Source: JBAXTZ01 sp037129925
GTDB taxonomy: Bacteria > Bacillota > Negativicutes > JBAXTZ01
Length of the DNA stretch: 7,020 nucleotides
NCBI GenBank assembly: GCA_037129925.1
Contig: JBAXTZ010000085.1
Span: 1-7,020 of the forward strand
Reading direction: 5' to 3'
The notes beneath the pieces were generated by a model that was not told the origin of the DNA, searched no databases, and saw nothing but the letters and a program-made list of their open reading frames with translations. The stretch's first letter is position 1. Every line of letters starts with the position of its first letter. A program made the position numbers and the translations under genes. Shown here one piece after another: positions 1 through 5,697 of the stretch.

Positions 1-9
1 AAAACTCCT

Positions 10-21
10 CACGTATACGTG
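10..21. repeat. 12-bp perfect palindrome at left edge
   Basis: CACGTATACGTG reads identically on both strands. On the minus strand it is followed at once by GAGGAG (plus 5-10), which looks like a ribosome binding site for another leftward gene starting just outside the window. The palindrome could therefore be an operator or transcript structure ahead of that gene. A 12-bp palindrome can also arise by chance, and no function is demonstrated. Confidence 0.35.
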
Positions 22-65
22 TGCGCTACAATAATATACCCGCCGCAAAGCTTCCGAATTATTTT

Positions 66-359
66 CTAAACCTTCCGCTCATTCAGCCCTTTCGGATTTA
101 CCCGCAGCCGTTTATTCACGACAAACATTCCGCGCGGATGGCGCTTGATCAGGTTTTTCTTCAATAGCCCATTCAACGCCGCCCGCGATCTGCGTCCGTC
201 ACACTCCAACCGCTCGAAAACCATTCGATTGTCCACTTCACAGTCAAATTCCAGCATTATCCGGTAAACTTCCAGTTCCAGAAAAGTGTCAAATGGGCCC
301 TGTGCTTTCAGATATTCTTGCAACACTTCATCATTGGCTATAATCTCGTGACTTTTCAT
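66..359 (-). CDS. Small winged-helix-like protein of unknown function (97 aa)
   Basis: I do not recognise a named family. The ATG at 359 is preceded by GGAG at a good distance, so the start is well supported. Residues 1-45 look helical and acidic. Residues about 46-88 follow a winged-helix pattern: a helix around RSRAALNGLLKKNLIKR, then a short beta-wing (GMFVVNKRL). The C-terminus is basic. This suggests a small DNA-binding regulator or an accessory replication/control protein, by inference only. It is the last complete gene of the leftward group, separated from the AlbA_2 gene by 137 bp that contain an 11-bp tandem repeat, so it may have its own promoter there. It lacks the basic N-terminus and HTH order of the excisionase-like gene at 3010-3234. 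Confidence 0.7.
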   Translation of the reverse strand: MKSHEIIANDEVLQEYLKAQGPFDTFLELEVYRIMLEFDCEVDNRMVFERLECDGRRSRAALNGLLKKNLIKRHPRGMFVVNKRLRVNPKGLNERKV

Positions 360-402
360 AAACTACTCCATTTCTACGAGATAATGGACCGAGAACAAAC
401 TA

Positions 403-424
403 TTTACTCCTAATTTACGCCTAA
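403..424. repeat. Two tandem 11-bp direct repeats upstream of the 97-aa gene
   Basis: The unit TTTACKCCTAA occurs twice in immediate succession (403-413 and 414-424), differing at one base. A weaker third unit may precede it at about 392-402. The 11-bp period places both copies on the same face of the helix, 44-65 bp upstream of the 97-aa gene's ATG on the minus strand. That position fits a regulator binding site. No convincing -35/-10 pair was found around it. Confidence 0.4.
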
Positions 425-496
425 TTTTTGATGCTGCTTCTAACAGAACAAGGGCTACATAAAAGTATCAAACTGCTCCTGGACTTAACAGAATCT

Positions 497-1846
497 TTAA
501 TCAACTTCCTCTGATCTCACAACCCAATAGCCGCCGGTTTTTTTGCTGCCGCGGCGCTCAATCAAATTCATTTCAACAAGCGTCTTTATCTGTCTTTCAA
601 TTGTTTTTATCGATCGACTCAAATTCGCCGAAGTTTGATTAGACTGTATTCCCGGATGTTTTTCAATTTCTGCCAGCAGAGTTTTTAATCCCTCATTTAA
701 TCCCTCATTTAATCCCTCGTTTAATCCCTCGTTTGCTGGCTTGTCTTCAATATTCACCGCATAACCTTCTTCATATTTGAACACAATCCTCACGAAACTC
801 TTGGCAAAATGAAATACCGAGGCATCATACTTTTGCATTATCCTGGGGACGCCCGAACCGAGCGCTTCAACAAAATCCAAATCTTTAAAAACGCGCATCA
901 GTTCTTTGCTACGCGGCACAGAAACACCGTTGAAAAAATCTTGTTCTCTCAACCCCGACGGCAGTTCGCCGATAGATGTTATTTCCAACCGGTCGGAAAA
1001 TAGCTCGAATTTCGGCGTCGCTCCATAGGAATAATCGTTATGTATCATCGCGTTTATCACTGCTTCGCGCAACGCCCGGTCGCCAATCATCCGTCTTTGC
1101 AATCGTTTTCCGGATGTAATTTTTGTAAATGTCCGGTTCTCAATTTCCAACTTGTCCAACACTCGCTGTGTCGCCTTCACCAGTGAACAATAACCATATT
1201 CATTGTTCTCATCAAGTTCCACACGCGTCGTACCAATATACTTTGCAACTTTTATCGACACACCATTTTCATCTGCCAGCAAATACGCTGCATAATTATA
1301 CTCGCCGTCCGGTGTCAGTAACTCCAATGATTGAGCAAAGCGCTCATTCAACTTGAATCCAGCTTCCTCATAAAATATCCGTAGTTGCACGAAAGTCAAA
1401 TCCTGTCGCGGCGAACGCATCAAACCGATAGTATTACGAGCCCGCTTGAAAAACAGTTCCTCAATCAGTTTGGCGTTCATCGGCTCGGACGCGCTGCCGA
1501 TGCGGATGAAGCAGCCCTTTTCTGTCATTCCAAACTTTTTAAAATGGTAAGGTTTTTCATAACCCGCTGCAATTTTAATTCTCACAACCGGCTTTTCGTC
1601 AATTTCTTCCAAACGAACATCAAACAACCCTAAAACCGAGGGCATGACGTTGTTCTTTATCCGGTCTTTGACTTGCAACTGAACCATGTCGGCGTCTGAA
1701 ACACCAACGACGGTTTGCGTTTTTGCATCAACACCAATATATACAACGCCGCCCTCAGCACTGTTTAGAAAAGCGATTACTTCCTTTTCCAAAGAATCCG
1801 AAAGTTCGCGTTTATATTCAATATGACTCGACTCAACAAAGCGCAT
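497..1846 (-). CDS. AlbA_2 (Schlafen-type) / GHKL-like ATPase / winged-helix transcriptional regulator (449 aa)
   Basis: Domain order matches the COG2865 family. Residues about 5-125 are an AlbA_2 domain (PF04326; ESSHIEYKRE, then GGVVYIGVD). Residues about 255-345 are an HATPase_c_4-like ATP-binding domain with an N-box-like EAVINAMIHNDYS (E261, N265, N270) and a glycine loop ALGSGVPRI. Residues 372-387 are four NEGL repeats. Residues about 388-443 are a winged helix (TIERQIKTLVEMNLIERRG, GGYWVV). The frame is open to an ATG at 1915, but that codon has no ribosome binding site. The ATG at 1846 has GGAGG eight bases upstream and gives the usual family N-terminus MRFVESSHIEYK, so I place the start there. 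It lies 80 bp downstream of the sigma-like gene on the same strand and is probably cotranscribed. Family members are annotated as transcriptional regulators. They recur in mobile elements and genomic islands, but the ligand and targets are unknown. Confidence 0.88.
   Translation of the reverse strand: MRFVESSHIEYKRELSDSLEKEVIAFLNSAEGGVVYIGVDAKTQTVVGVSDADMVQLQVKDRIKNNVMPSVLGLFDVRLEEIDEKPVVRIKIAAGYEKPYHFKKFGMTEKGCFIRIGSASEPMNAKLIEELFFKRARNTIGLMRSPRQDLTFVQLRIFYEEAGFKLNERFAQSLELLTPDGEYNYAAYLLADENGVSIKVAKYIGTTRVELDENNEYGYCSLVKATQRVLDKLEIENRTFTKITSGKRLQRRMIGDRALREAVINAMIHNDYSYGATPKFELFSDRLEITSIGELPSGLREQDFFNGVSVPRSKELMRVFKDLDFVEALGSGVPRIMQKYDASVFHFAKSFVRIVFKYEEGYAVNIEDKPANEGLNEGLNEGLNEGLKTLLAEIEKHPGIQSNQTSANLSRSIKTIERQIKTLVEMNLIERRGSKKTGGYWVVRSEEVD
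685..732. repeat. Four tandem 12-bp repeats coding for NEGL units
   Basis: Unit TTAATCCCTCRT (plus strand) starts at 685, 697, 709 and 721 with only an A/G difference in the last positions. On the coding minus strand it encodes NEGLNEGLNEGLNEGL, the linker between the ATPase and winged-helix domains of the AlbA_2 protein. Because 12 bp is a multiple of three, copy-number change keeps the frame and only alters linker length. Runs of this type are a familiar trait of the family. Confidence 0.9.
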
Positions 1847-1926
1847 AGTAAAATCCTCCAGTGCCGATACTATACCATTCGACAACAATAAATAAAATCC
1901 TGCAGGAAAGATCATAATCTGAAGTA

Positions 1927-2370
1927 TTACATCATCATTTTCCGCGCCCGGTTCAACAAATTCCGTACCGCCTGCGGCGTAATCCGCATCTGCCGGGCAG
2001 CCTGAGTCAACGTCTTACCTTCCAGCATCAACCGCGCCGCTTCGCGTGTCCGTGGCGGCAAGGTCGCCAGATCGATTTCGCGCGGCTGGTCGGCATTACC
2101 GATTCGACAGTTCAACTTTTCCGTCAATATTGCTTCACTCTTAACGGCTACGTTAGCGCGCTGCCGTTTTTGTTTTGTCCGGATCAGCGTCAAAAAGTGC
2201 TGACGCAGCCGCAACATCAGGAAGGTGCTGAATTTGACGTTCCGGCTCTCGTCAAAATCATTGACTGCTTGGCAACAGCACAGCCAGGCTTCCTGTTCGG
2301 CGTCCTCGATGTAATAATAGCGGCGGGCGGTCTTCCTGATCAGCGGCGTGTAATCGGCGGGGTTGATCAT
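1927..2370 (-). CDS. Small sigma-70-family RNA polymerase sigma factor-like protein (147 aa)
   Basis: The N-terminal half resembles sigma region 2: EDAEQEAWLCCCQAV (about 22-36), then FDESRNVKFSTFLMLRLRQHFLTLIR (39-64), matching the conserved DDLxQEG..AV..FDp..G.kFsTya pattern with a basic segment after it. Residues about 104-145 resemble region 4: LPPRTREAARLMLEGKTLTQAARQMRITPQAVRNLLNRARK, a helix-turn-helix for the -35 element. Length suits a minimal two-domain sigma or sigma-like phage/element regulator. The ATG at 2370 follows AAAGGAG with seven bases of spacing. The gene is first in a leftward unit with the AlbA_2 gene and sits beside the origin-like region. It may direct host polymerase to element promoters, by inference. 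A DNA-binding activator that only borrows the sigma fold is the alternative. The protein ends in three methionines. Confidence 0.75.
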   Translation of the reverse strand: MINPADYTPLIRKTARRYYYIEDAEQEAWLCCCQAVNDFDESRNVKFSTFLMLRLRQHFLTLIRTKQKRQRANVAVKSEAILTEKLNCRIGNADQPREIDLATLPPRTREAARLMLEGKTLTQAARQMRITPQAVRNLLNRARKMMM

Positions 2371-2412
2371 CGTTCGGCTCCTTTGATTATTTTTTGGTGG
2401 TTGCTCTCTACT

Positions 2413-2608
2413 ACTATATTTTTTTTAAAAAATACAAGGACTATTAATAATCAGTTCAATAAGATGTTCAGAATTTCAACTACCTCGGTATATAATTTGA
2501 ACTTCATATTGCACCCACAGAAAAGTTGTACACACGTTTATGAACAGATTATTCAGCTTTATGCACAAGTTATCAACATTATTATAAGCTGTTTATAAGT
2601 TATCCACA
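2413..2608. other. Origin-like region: A+T-rich tract plus DnaA-box cluster
   Basis: Within 83 bp there are five same-strand 9-mers matching the DnaA box TTATNCACA exactly or with one mismatch: TTGTACACA (2526), TTATGAACA (2538), TTATGCACA (2559), TTATCAACA (2570) and TTATCCACA (2600, the strict consensus). A one-mismatch box lies on the other strand at 2590-2598. Start-to-start spacings of 12, 21, 11 and 30 bp are close to whole helical turns. About 80 bp away, 2413-2460 is an A+T-rich tract with T and A runs that could serve as an unwinding element. This matches a small replicon origin as found in plasmids and phage satellites, and the flanking gene 2634-3008 is replication-like. The boxes could alternatively be iterons for the element's own initiator. 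Replication activity is inferred. Confidence 0.6.
2431..2459 (-). promoter_or_regulatory. Possible promoter for the sigma-like gene
   Basis: On the minus strand, TTGAAC (2459-2454) and TGTATT (2436-2431) are separated by 17 bp, each matching four of six consensus bases. They lie about 60 bp ahead of the sigma-like ATG in a very A+T-rich tract. Matches to A+T-rich hexamers are easy to find here, so this is a weak call. Confidence 0.3.
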
Positions 2609-2611
2609 ACG

Positions 2612-2634
2612 AAAAAAGCAGCCGTTAAGCTGCT
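2612..2634 (-). terminator. Intrinsic terminator after the replication-like gene
   Basis: On the minus strand AGCAGC (2634-2629), a six-base loop TTAACG, then GCTGCT (2622-2617) form a G+C-rich hairpin followed by six T residues (2617-2612, overlapping the stem base). It begins at the stop codon of 2634-3008, so it should end the xis/rep transcript before the origin-like region. The sigma-like gene would then need a separate promoter. Confidence 0.8.
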
Positions 2635-3008
2635 CATTTAGGTTGATATTTTCTGACCTCTTCCCTGAATTGTTCGATGTTCCGGTAAATCGGCACCATG
2701 AAATATTTCGGCGTGTTCTTGCGGTCAGTTTCGTGCAATATAAGTTTGGCGCTTATGAGCCGCTTGCGCGCCTTGATAAACGTACCGTGCGAATAGTTGC
2801 AGTAAGCCAGCACCTTGCGCTCGGTCGCCGAAAACATCTTCCAGCCGTAGCGGTTGGCAAAATTGCACAGCACCACATACAAAATCAAAGCGTTGTTGTC
2901 GATCAGCTGGTGTTCAAATTTGAGCTGCATCACCGCCGATATTTCCAGATACAAATTAAAACCCTTATATTCGCTGTACTGTTTGAAGCTTTCCGGAATA
3001 TCCTGCAC
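2634..3008 (-). CDS. Small winged-helix replication-type protein (replisome-organiser-like, 124 aa)
   Basis: Residues about 38-95 (NALILYVVLCNFANRYGW, then FSATERKVLAYCNYSHGTFIKARKRLISAKLILHE) follow the winged-helix pattern seen at the N-terminus of phage replisome organisers and DnaD-like initiators: a hydrophobic helix with YGW, a recognition helix around SHGTFIKARKRL, and a wing ending in YFMVPIY. Such proteins normally continue into a second domain. At 124 aa this one has only the winged helix plus a short charged tail, so it may be a minimal initiator or a regulator of that fold. Translation starts at a GTG (3008) one base after the TGA of the excisionase-like gene, with GGCGGTGA upstream, so the two genes are translationally coupled. 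An in-line ATG overlapping that TGA is in another frame. The gene faces the DnaA-box cluster just past its terminator, which supports a replication role by context. Confidence 0.6.
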   Translation of the reverse strand: MQDIPESFKQYSEYKGFNLYLEISAVMQLKFEHQLIDNNALILYVVLCNFANRYGWKMFSATERKVLAYCNYSHGTFIKARKRLISAKLILHETDRKNTPKYFMVPIYRNIEQFREEVRKYQPK

Positions 3009-3009
3009 A

Positions 3010-3234
3010 TCAATTCACCGCCTTTCGTGCCGATTTGCCGTCCGGGGTTTTAGTTTTGCGCAGATAATCCTTGTAAACCGCCTGTTTGCTCAAATATTCG
3101 AGCGCGTTGTCAACGTTGATCATGTATTTCCGGCCGACACGCAACGCCGGAAAACCGTCCGCCTTGCACAGCTGGCGGACATAATCTCTGCCCAGTCCGG
3201 TAATTTTCGAAAACTCCTCGATGGTTTTGAACAT
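3010..3234 (-). CDS. Excisionase/AlpA-like helix-turn-helix protein (74 aa)
   Basis: Residues 1-50 match the HTH_17/excisionase-family pattern: MFKTIEEFSKITGLGRDYVRQLCKADGFPALRVGRKYMI, with the typical alternating turn, a recognition helix (RDYVRQLCK) and the G-R-K-Y/W wing followed by a short helix (NALEYL). A basic tail follows. Proteins of this type bind att DNA and direct integrase towards excision, or act as AlpA-type activators. The ATG at 3234 is preceded by an excellent AAGGAGG. The gene is the first leftward product of the divergent promoter region and overlaps nearly end-to-start with 2634-3008, so excision and replication would be induced together. Which of the two roles (Xis or transcriptional activator) applies cannot be read from the sequence. 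Confidence 0.8.
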   Translation of the reverse strand: MFKTIEEFSKITGLGRDYVRQLCKADGFPALRVGRKYMINVDNALEYLSKQAVYKDYLRKTKTPDGKSARKAVN

Positions 3235-3259
3235 CTTGCCCCTCCTTCTTATGGTTTGA

Positions 3260-3355
3260 TTATTATTATAATCATTAATTATAAGTTTAGACTACAACTC
3301 ACTAAAAATCAATATATTTTACTGTATTTTTCTAAACTTTCGATTATAATAATAA
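3260..3355. promoter_or_regulatory. Divergent promoter/operator region with nested inverted repeats
   Basis: Two inverted-repeat pairs lie between the excisionase-like gene and the repressor. The outer arms are perfect 14-mers, TTATTATTATAATC (3260-3273) and its complement GATTATAATAATAA (3342-3355). Each arm contains a consensus TATAAT -10 box reading towards its own gene (minus 3270-3265, plus 3345-3350). The inner arms are perfect 9-mers, AAGTTTAGA (3283-3291) and TCTAAACTT (3331-3339). A second minus-strand TATAAT lies at 3284-3279. No good -35 element is seen on either side, so activation or an atypical promoter is possible. The likely binder is the repressor starting at 3370. Confidence 0.65.
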
Positions 3356-3369
3356 GCGGAGGTGATAAC

Positions 3370-3672
3370 GTGCTAGGGAAAAAAATCAAATTTCACCGGT
3401 TGCGGTTAAGATTATCGCAGCAGGAATTAAGCGCAGCGCTGGGAGTCTCGCAGGCCGCTATCGCTTATTATGAGTCAGATAAGAACCAACCCTCTCACGA
3501 GGTTTTAATAAAACTCAGCCAGACTTTCGGCGTATCCATCGACGAACTTTTCGATTATAACGTGAACGCCGCCAGCGTCTGGGGCGACTTCATCGAACTC
3601 AAGGATGATCAGAAACAAATCATTTATACGCTGATCAATTCGTTTAAGAGGTTGAACCAAGATGAAAAGTGA
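3370..3672 (+). CDS. Cro/CI-family (XRE) transcriptional repressor (100 aa)
   Basis: Residues about 5-60 form a standard HTH_3 domain: KIKFHRLRLRLSQQELSAALGVSQAAIAYYESDKNQPSHEVLIKLSQTFGVSIDELFDY. The recognition helix is at SQAAIAYYE and the NQPS / LSQTFGVSIDELF signature is complete. The remaining 35 residues are a short helical tail rather than a CI protease domain, so induction by RecA-type self-cleavage is unlikely. The frame is open far upstream, but GGAGGTGA sits ideally before the GTG at 3370 and the homologous region begins there. The gene is divergent from the excisionase-like gene, as with phage and satellite master repressors, and heads a rightward operon that includes cargo and integrase. 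Autoregulation through the inverted repeats is likely. An antirepressor from a helper phage could relieve it, by analogy with phage-inducible islands. Confidence 0.85.
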   Translation: MLGKKIKFHRLRLRLSQQELSAALGVSQAAIAYYESDKNQPSHEVLIKLSQTFGVSIDELFDYNVNAASVWGDFIELKDDQKQIIYTLINSFKRLNQDEK

Positions 3673-4333
3673 AGATGCACCGGTCAAGTACAGCCAAACG
3701 CAGTTAATGAACGATTTCAAAGATTTAAGCAATGCGATGATAATAAAAATTGTTGAATCGTTTCCGGTTGCCGGACCTGCAATCAGCGGTTTTTGGGAGT
3801 TTATTGCACAGAGAAATCAAAGACGAATTCTTGATTTCTCAGCTTTGGTTATGGAAGCTCTAAATTCCCACAAGCATTTTGAAGGTCAGATAACTGCTGA
3901 AAAGATAATTGACATATTTGAAAGCGTAGCTCTTAATGCAATCAAAACTGATGAACAAGAAAAACTCTTACACTATAGAAATTTGTTTATTAACTCTTGT
4001 AGCAATAAACATGAAATTGAGCAGGGTGAAATCGAAATTTTCATGCAGTTAATTAAAGAGTTCACCCCAGTTCACATATACCTAATAAAAAAATATCATG
4101 AACACAGCAATTTTCGCCTGACAAATAAGCAAGTAGAAGACACCTTACATAATCTTGGCGTTTCAAAAGATACTCTGCAATTTCATTGTCAGTGGCTCGA
4201 ATCCAGAAGCTTGTTGCGTGAAATCACCGGAGACGAAAAGAAAATGTGGTCAATCGCAGGATACGATTTTGAAGAACTCATCAAAACACCGTATCTGGAT
4301 AAATTTGCAAAATTCATTTTGGATAACGGTTAA
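3662..4333 (+). CDS. Unrecognised helical protein with C-terminal winged-helix-like domain (223 aa)
   Basis: I cannot assign a family. The start overlaps the repressor's end by 11 bp, implying coupled translation. Residues 24-50 hold an amphipathic to mildly hydrophobic helix pattern, ESFPVAGPAISGFWEFI followed by AQRNQRR. This P-V-x-G ... R-x-x-R layout is seen in several unclassified prokaryotic proteins that may touch membranes. Residues 55-145 are strongly helical and acidic. Residues about 150-223 (NKQVEDTLHNLGVSKDTLQFHCQWLESRSLLREI, then MWSIAGYDFEELI) look like a winged helix ending in the Y/T-x-x-G-x-x-F pattern. The gene is A+T-rich and only 7 bp from the TIGR02391 gene, so the pair probably acts together. 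Sensor or regulatory partner is a guess. It is placed as cargo between repressor and integrase. Confidence 0.72.
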   Translation: MKSEDAPVKYSQTQLMNDFKDLSNAMIIKIVESFPVAGPAISGFWEFIAQRNQRRILDFSALVMEALNSHKHFEGQITAEKIIDIFESVALNAIKTDEQEKLLHYRNLFINSCSNKHEIEQGEIEIFMQLIKEFTPVHIYLIKKYHEHSNFRLTNKQVEDTLHNLGVSKDTLQFHCQWLESRSLLREITGDEKKMWSIAGYDFEELIKTPYLDKFAKFILDNG

Positions 4334-4340
4334 ATAGCAT

Positions 4341-5162
4341 ATGACACAAATAAATAGAAAAATAGATCAACTTCGAAAATGCTTCAACGCGGCTGAATTG
4401 GAAGGAATTTCAAAGATAATTGGCGATACGAACCATGGTCTAACCGGCTCAGAGATTACATATGTTTTTTCTGAATGCACTATAGAAGATGTAGATTCAA
4501 TTAACACTAAATGGAGAAGAATATTCAATGCGTTGGTCAACGCACAGAACAAAACACAACGTGGTAATACTGTATTGAAATTCGTTTCAAAGTGCTTGGC
4601 ACCTGCGCGCCATTTTAATGATCCCGATAGATATCGCGGACTGATAAGTGGTATAAACAAAGTATTGCTTTTATATGACAATATGGAATTTCGCGAGACT
4701 GGTAAATTCCATAAATACGGCTCCAGCACTACTTTTTCGCAAGCTATAGAAAGAGCCTCGCTATTCAGAGAAAAACTGAAAAGCAGAAATGTCCATTCAA
4801 CCTTGATTGAGGGCTGTGCAGCAGAAATTGCTGATGATAATTATTTTCACGCAGTTCTCGAAGCGTGTAAACTGATCAACTCTAAAGTTCGGCTTCTCTG
4901 TGGAATAGATTATGACGGTAGCGAATTATACGACAAAGCATTTGGCGGCGAAAACCCGCAATTAAAGATCAATAGTTATATTTCTAAAAACGAAATTGGC
5001 GAACAAAGAGGATTTGTTAATATGGCTAAAGGTCTGATGGGCGTTTTTCGAAATCCTCATGCTCATTCTCCAAGAAGTGAATGGATAATCACCGTAGAAG
5101 ATGCGCTTGATTTGTTTTCCATGGCTTCCTATGTCCTTAGAAGAATTGAAAACTCAAAATAA
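4341..5162 (+). CDS. TIGR02391/Ymh family protein with HEPN-like RNxxxH motif (273 aa)
   Basis: Two regions are visible. Residues 15-115 carry the domain often fused in this family: FNAAELEGISKIIGDT, then HGLTGSEITYVF, TKWRRIFNAL, and a segment ending APARHF. Residues about 145-270 match TIGR02391 (Hypoth_Ymh, PF09509): Y-F-H-A-V-L-E-A-C-K, DGSELYDKAF, and FRNPHAH followed by a helix in which a YVLRRIE end is conserved. RNPHAH (R237, H242) fits the Rx4-6H active-site motif of HEPN ribonucleases, so RNA cleavage is a reasonable but unproven role; the family is officially of unknown function and is common in mobile elements and defence islands. The start ATG at 4341 is 7 bp after the upstream stop without a clear ribosome binding site, suggesting re-initiation after 3662-4333. 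An abortive-infection or toxin activity would explain the tight coupling. Confidence 0.82.
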   Translation: MTQINRKIDQLRKCFNAAELEGISKIIGDTNHGLTGSEITYVFSECTIEDVDSINTKWRRIFNALVNAQNKTQRGNTVLKFVSKCLAPARHFNDPDRYRGLISGINKVLLLYDNMEFRETGKFHKYGSSTTFSQAIERASLFREKLKSRNVHSTLIEGCAAEIADDNYFHAVLEACKLINSKVRLLCGIDYDGSELYDKAFGGENPQLKINSYISKNEIGEQRGFVNMAKGLMGVFRNPHAHSPRSEWIITVEDALDLFSMASYVLRRIENSK

Positions 5163-5184
5163 TAATCGGATTAGCAGGTGAATT

Positions 5185-5697
5185 ATGGGTAAACGTTCAA
5201 ACGGCGAAGGTTCAATTTACAAAAGCAACGGAAAATTTATAGTCGCGTTAACCATCGGCTACAACGCCGAAGGTAAGCCGGTGCGCAAGAAGTTTTCTGC
5301 TGATACCAAAAACACGGCGGTTGAAATACTCAACCACCAGCGCGAACGCTATGCCCAAAACGGATGCGAACTTGACGACAACATCACCATCCGGCAGTGG
5401 GCAGAAAAATGTCTTGAAATTTATATGCGCCCGCGGGTCCGGGTAAATACCTATGCCTGGTATAAAACCTTAACCAAAAAATACATCAAAGAAAACCCGG
5501 CCGGATTCATCAAGTTGTCAAAATTCCGGACGATCAATATGCAGGAACTGGTCAACAGCATTGCCGGCGGTGCCAAACTCAAGCGGTCAGTTTACCAACT
5601 CTACAACCTTTATTTCAACAACGCCGCCGAAGAAGGAATTATCACCGCCAACCCGATCAAGAAAATCGCGCTGCCGCCGCTACCCGCCGCGTCGTGA
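5185..5697 (+). CDS. Tyrosine recombinase/integrase, N-terminal part (split by frame change, 170 aa)
   Basis: This part holds the arm-binding AP2-like segment (about 1-55: GEGSIYKSNGKFIVALTIGYNAEGKPVRKKFSADTK) and the SAM-like core-binding domain (about 60-160: TIRQWAEKCLEIYM through NAAEEGIITANPIKKIALPPLP). ATG at 5185 follows AGGTGA. Reading ends in TGA three codons after ALPPLPAA, exactly where an intact integrase passes into the catalytic domain. The next frame (-1) continues as RRVVKEYSPQQ. Adding one C to the CCC at 5683-5685 would join the parts as LPPLPRRVVKEYSP without a break. So a one-base deletion, or a sequencing error, is the simplest reading. It is last in the repressor-led operon, 22 bp after the HEPN-like gene. 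Without the catalytic domain this fragment cannot recombine DNA. Confidence 0.85.
   Translation: MGKRSNGEGSIYKSNGKFIVALTIGYNAEGKPVRKKFSADTKNTAVEILNHQRERYAQNGCELDDNITIRQWAEKCLEIYMRPRVRVNTYAWYKTLTKKYIKENPAGFIKLSKFRTINMQELVNSIAGGAKLKRSVYQLYNLYFNNAAEEGIITANPIKKIALPPLPAAS

Noticed and set aside
1847..1915. Extra 23 N-terminal residues on the AlbA_2 protein
   Set aside because: No ribosome binding site precedes the ATG at 1915, and GGAGG precedes ATG 1846, where family similarity begins. A signal-like look of the extra segment is probably accidental.
2413..2437. TTGTAT/TATAGT as promoter of the sigma-like gene
   Set aside because: The hexamers are only 13 bp apart, too close for a sigma-70-type promoter.
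2170..2598. Plus-strand open frame across the sigma-like gene and the origin-like region
   Set aside because: It is antisense to the sigma-like gene, has no ribosome binding site, and its second half is low-complexity A+T-rich sequence and DnaA boxes.
2643..3053. Plus-strand open frame opposite the replication-like gene
   Set aside because: The minus-strand gene has a coupled start, a winged-helix pattern and a terminator. The plus frame has no recognisable protein or ribosome binding site.
2854..3369. Long upstream extension of the repressor frame, open back to 2854
   Set aside because: It runs antisense through the replication-like and excisionase-like genes and the promoter region. Homology and the GGAGGTGA site place the start at GTG 3370.
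5650..5697. Programmed -1 frameshift joining the integrase halves
   Set aside because: No X XXY YYZ slippery heptamer in the correct frame. AAGAAAA at the Lys codons does not re-pair well after slipping, and no strong downstream stem is evident. A lost C is simpler.
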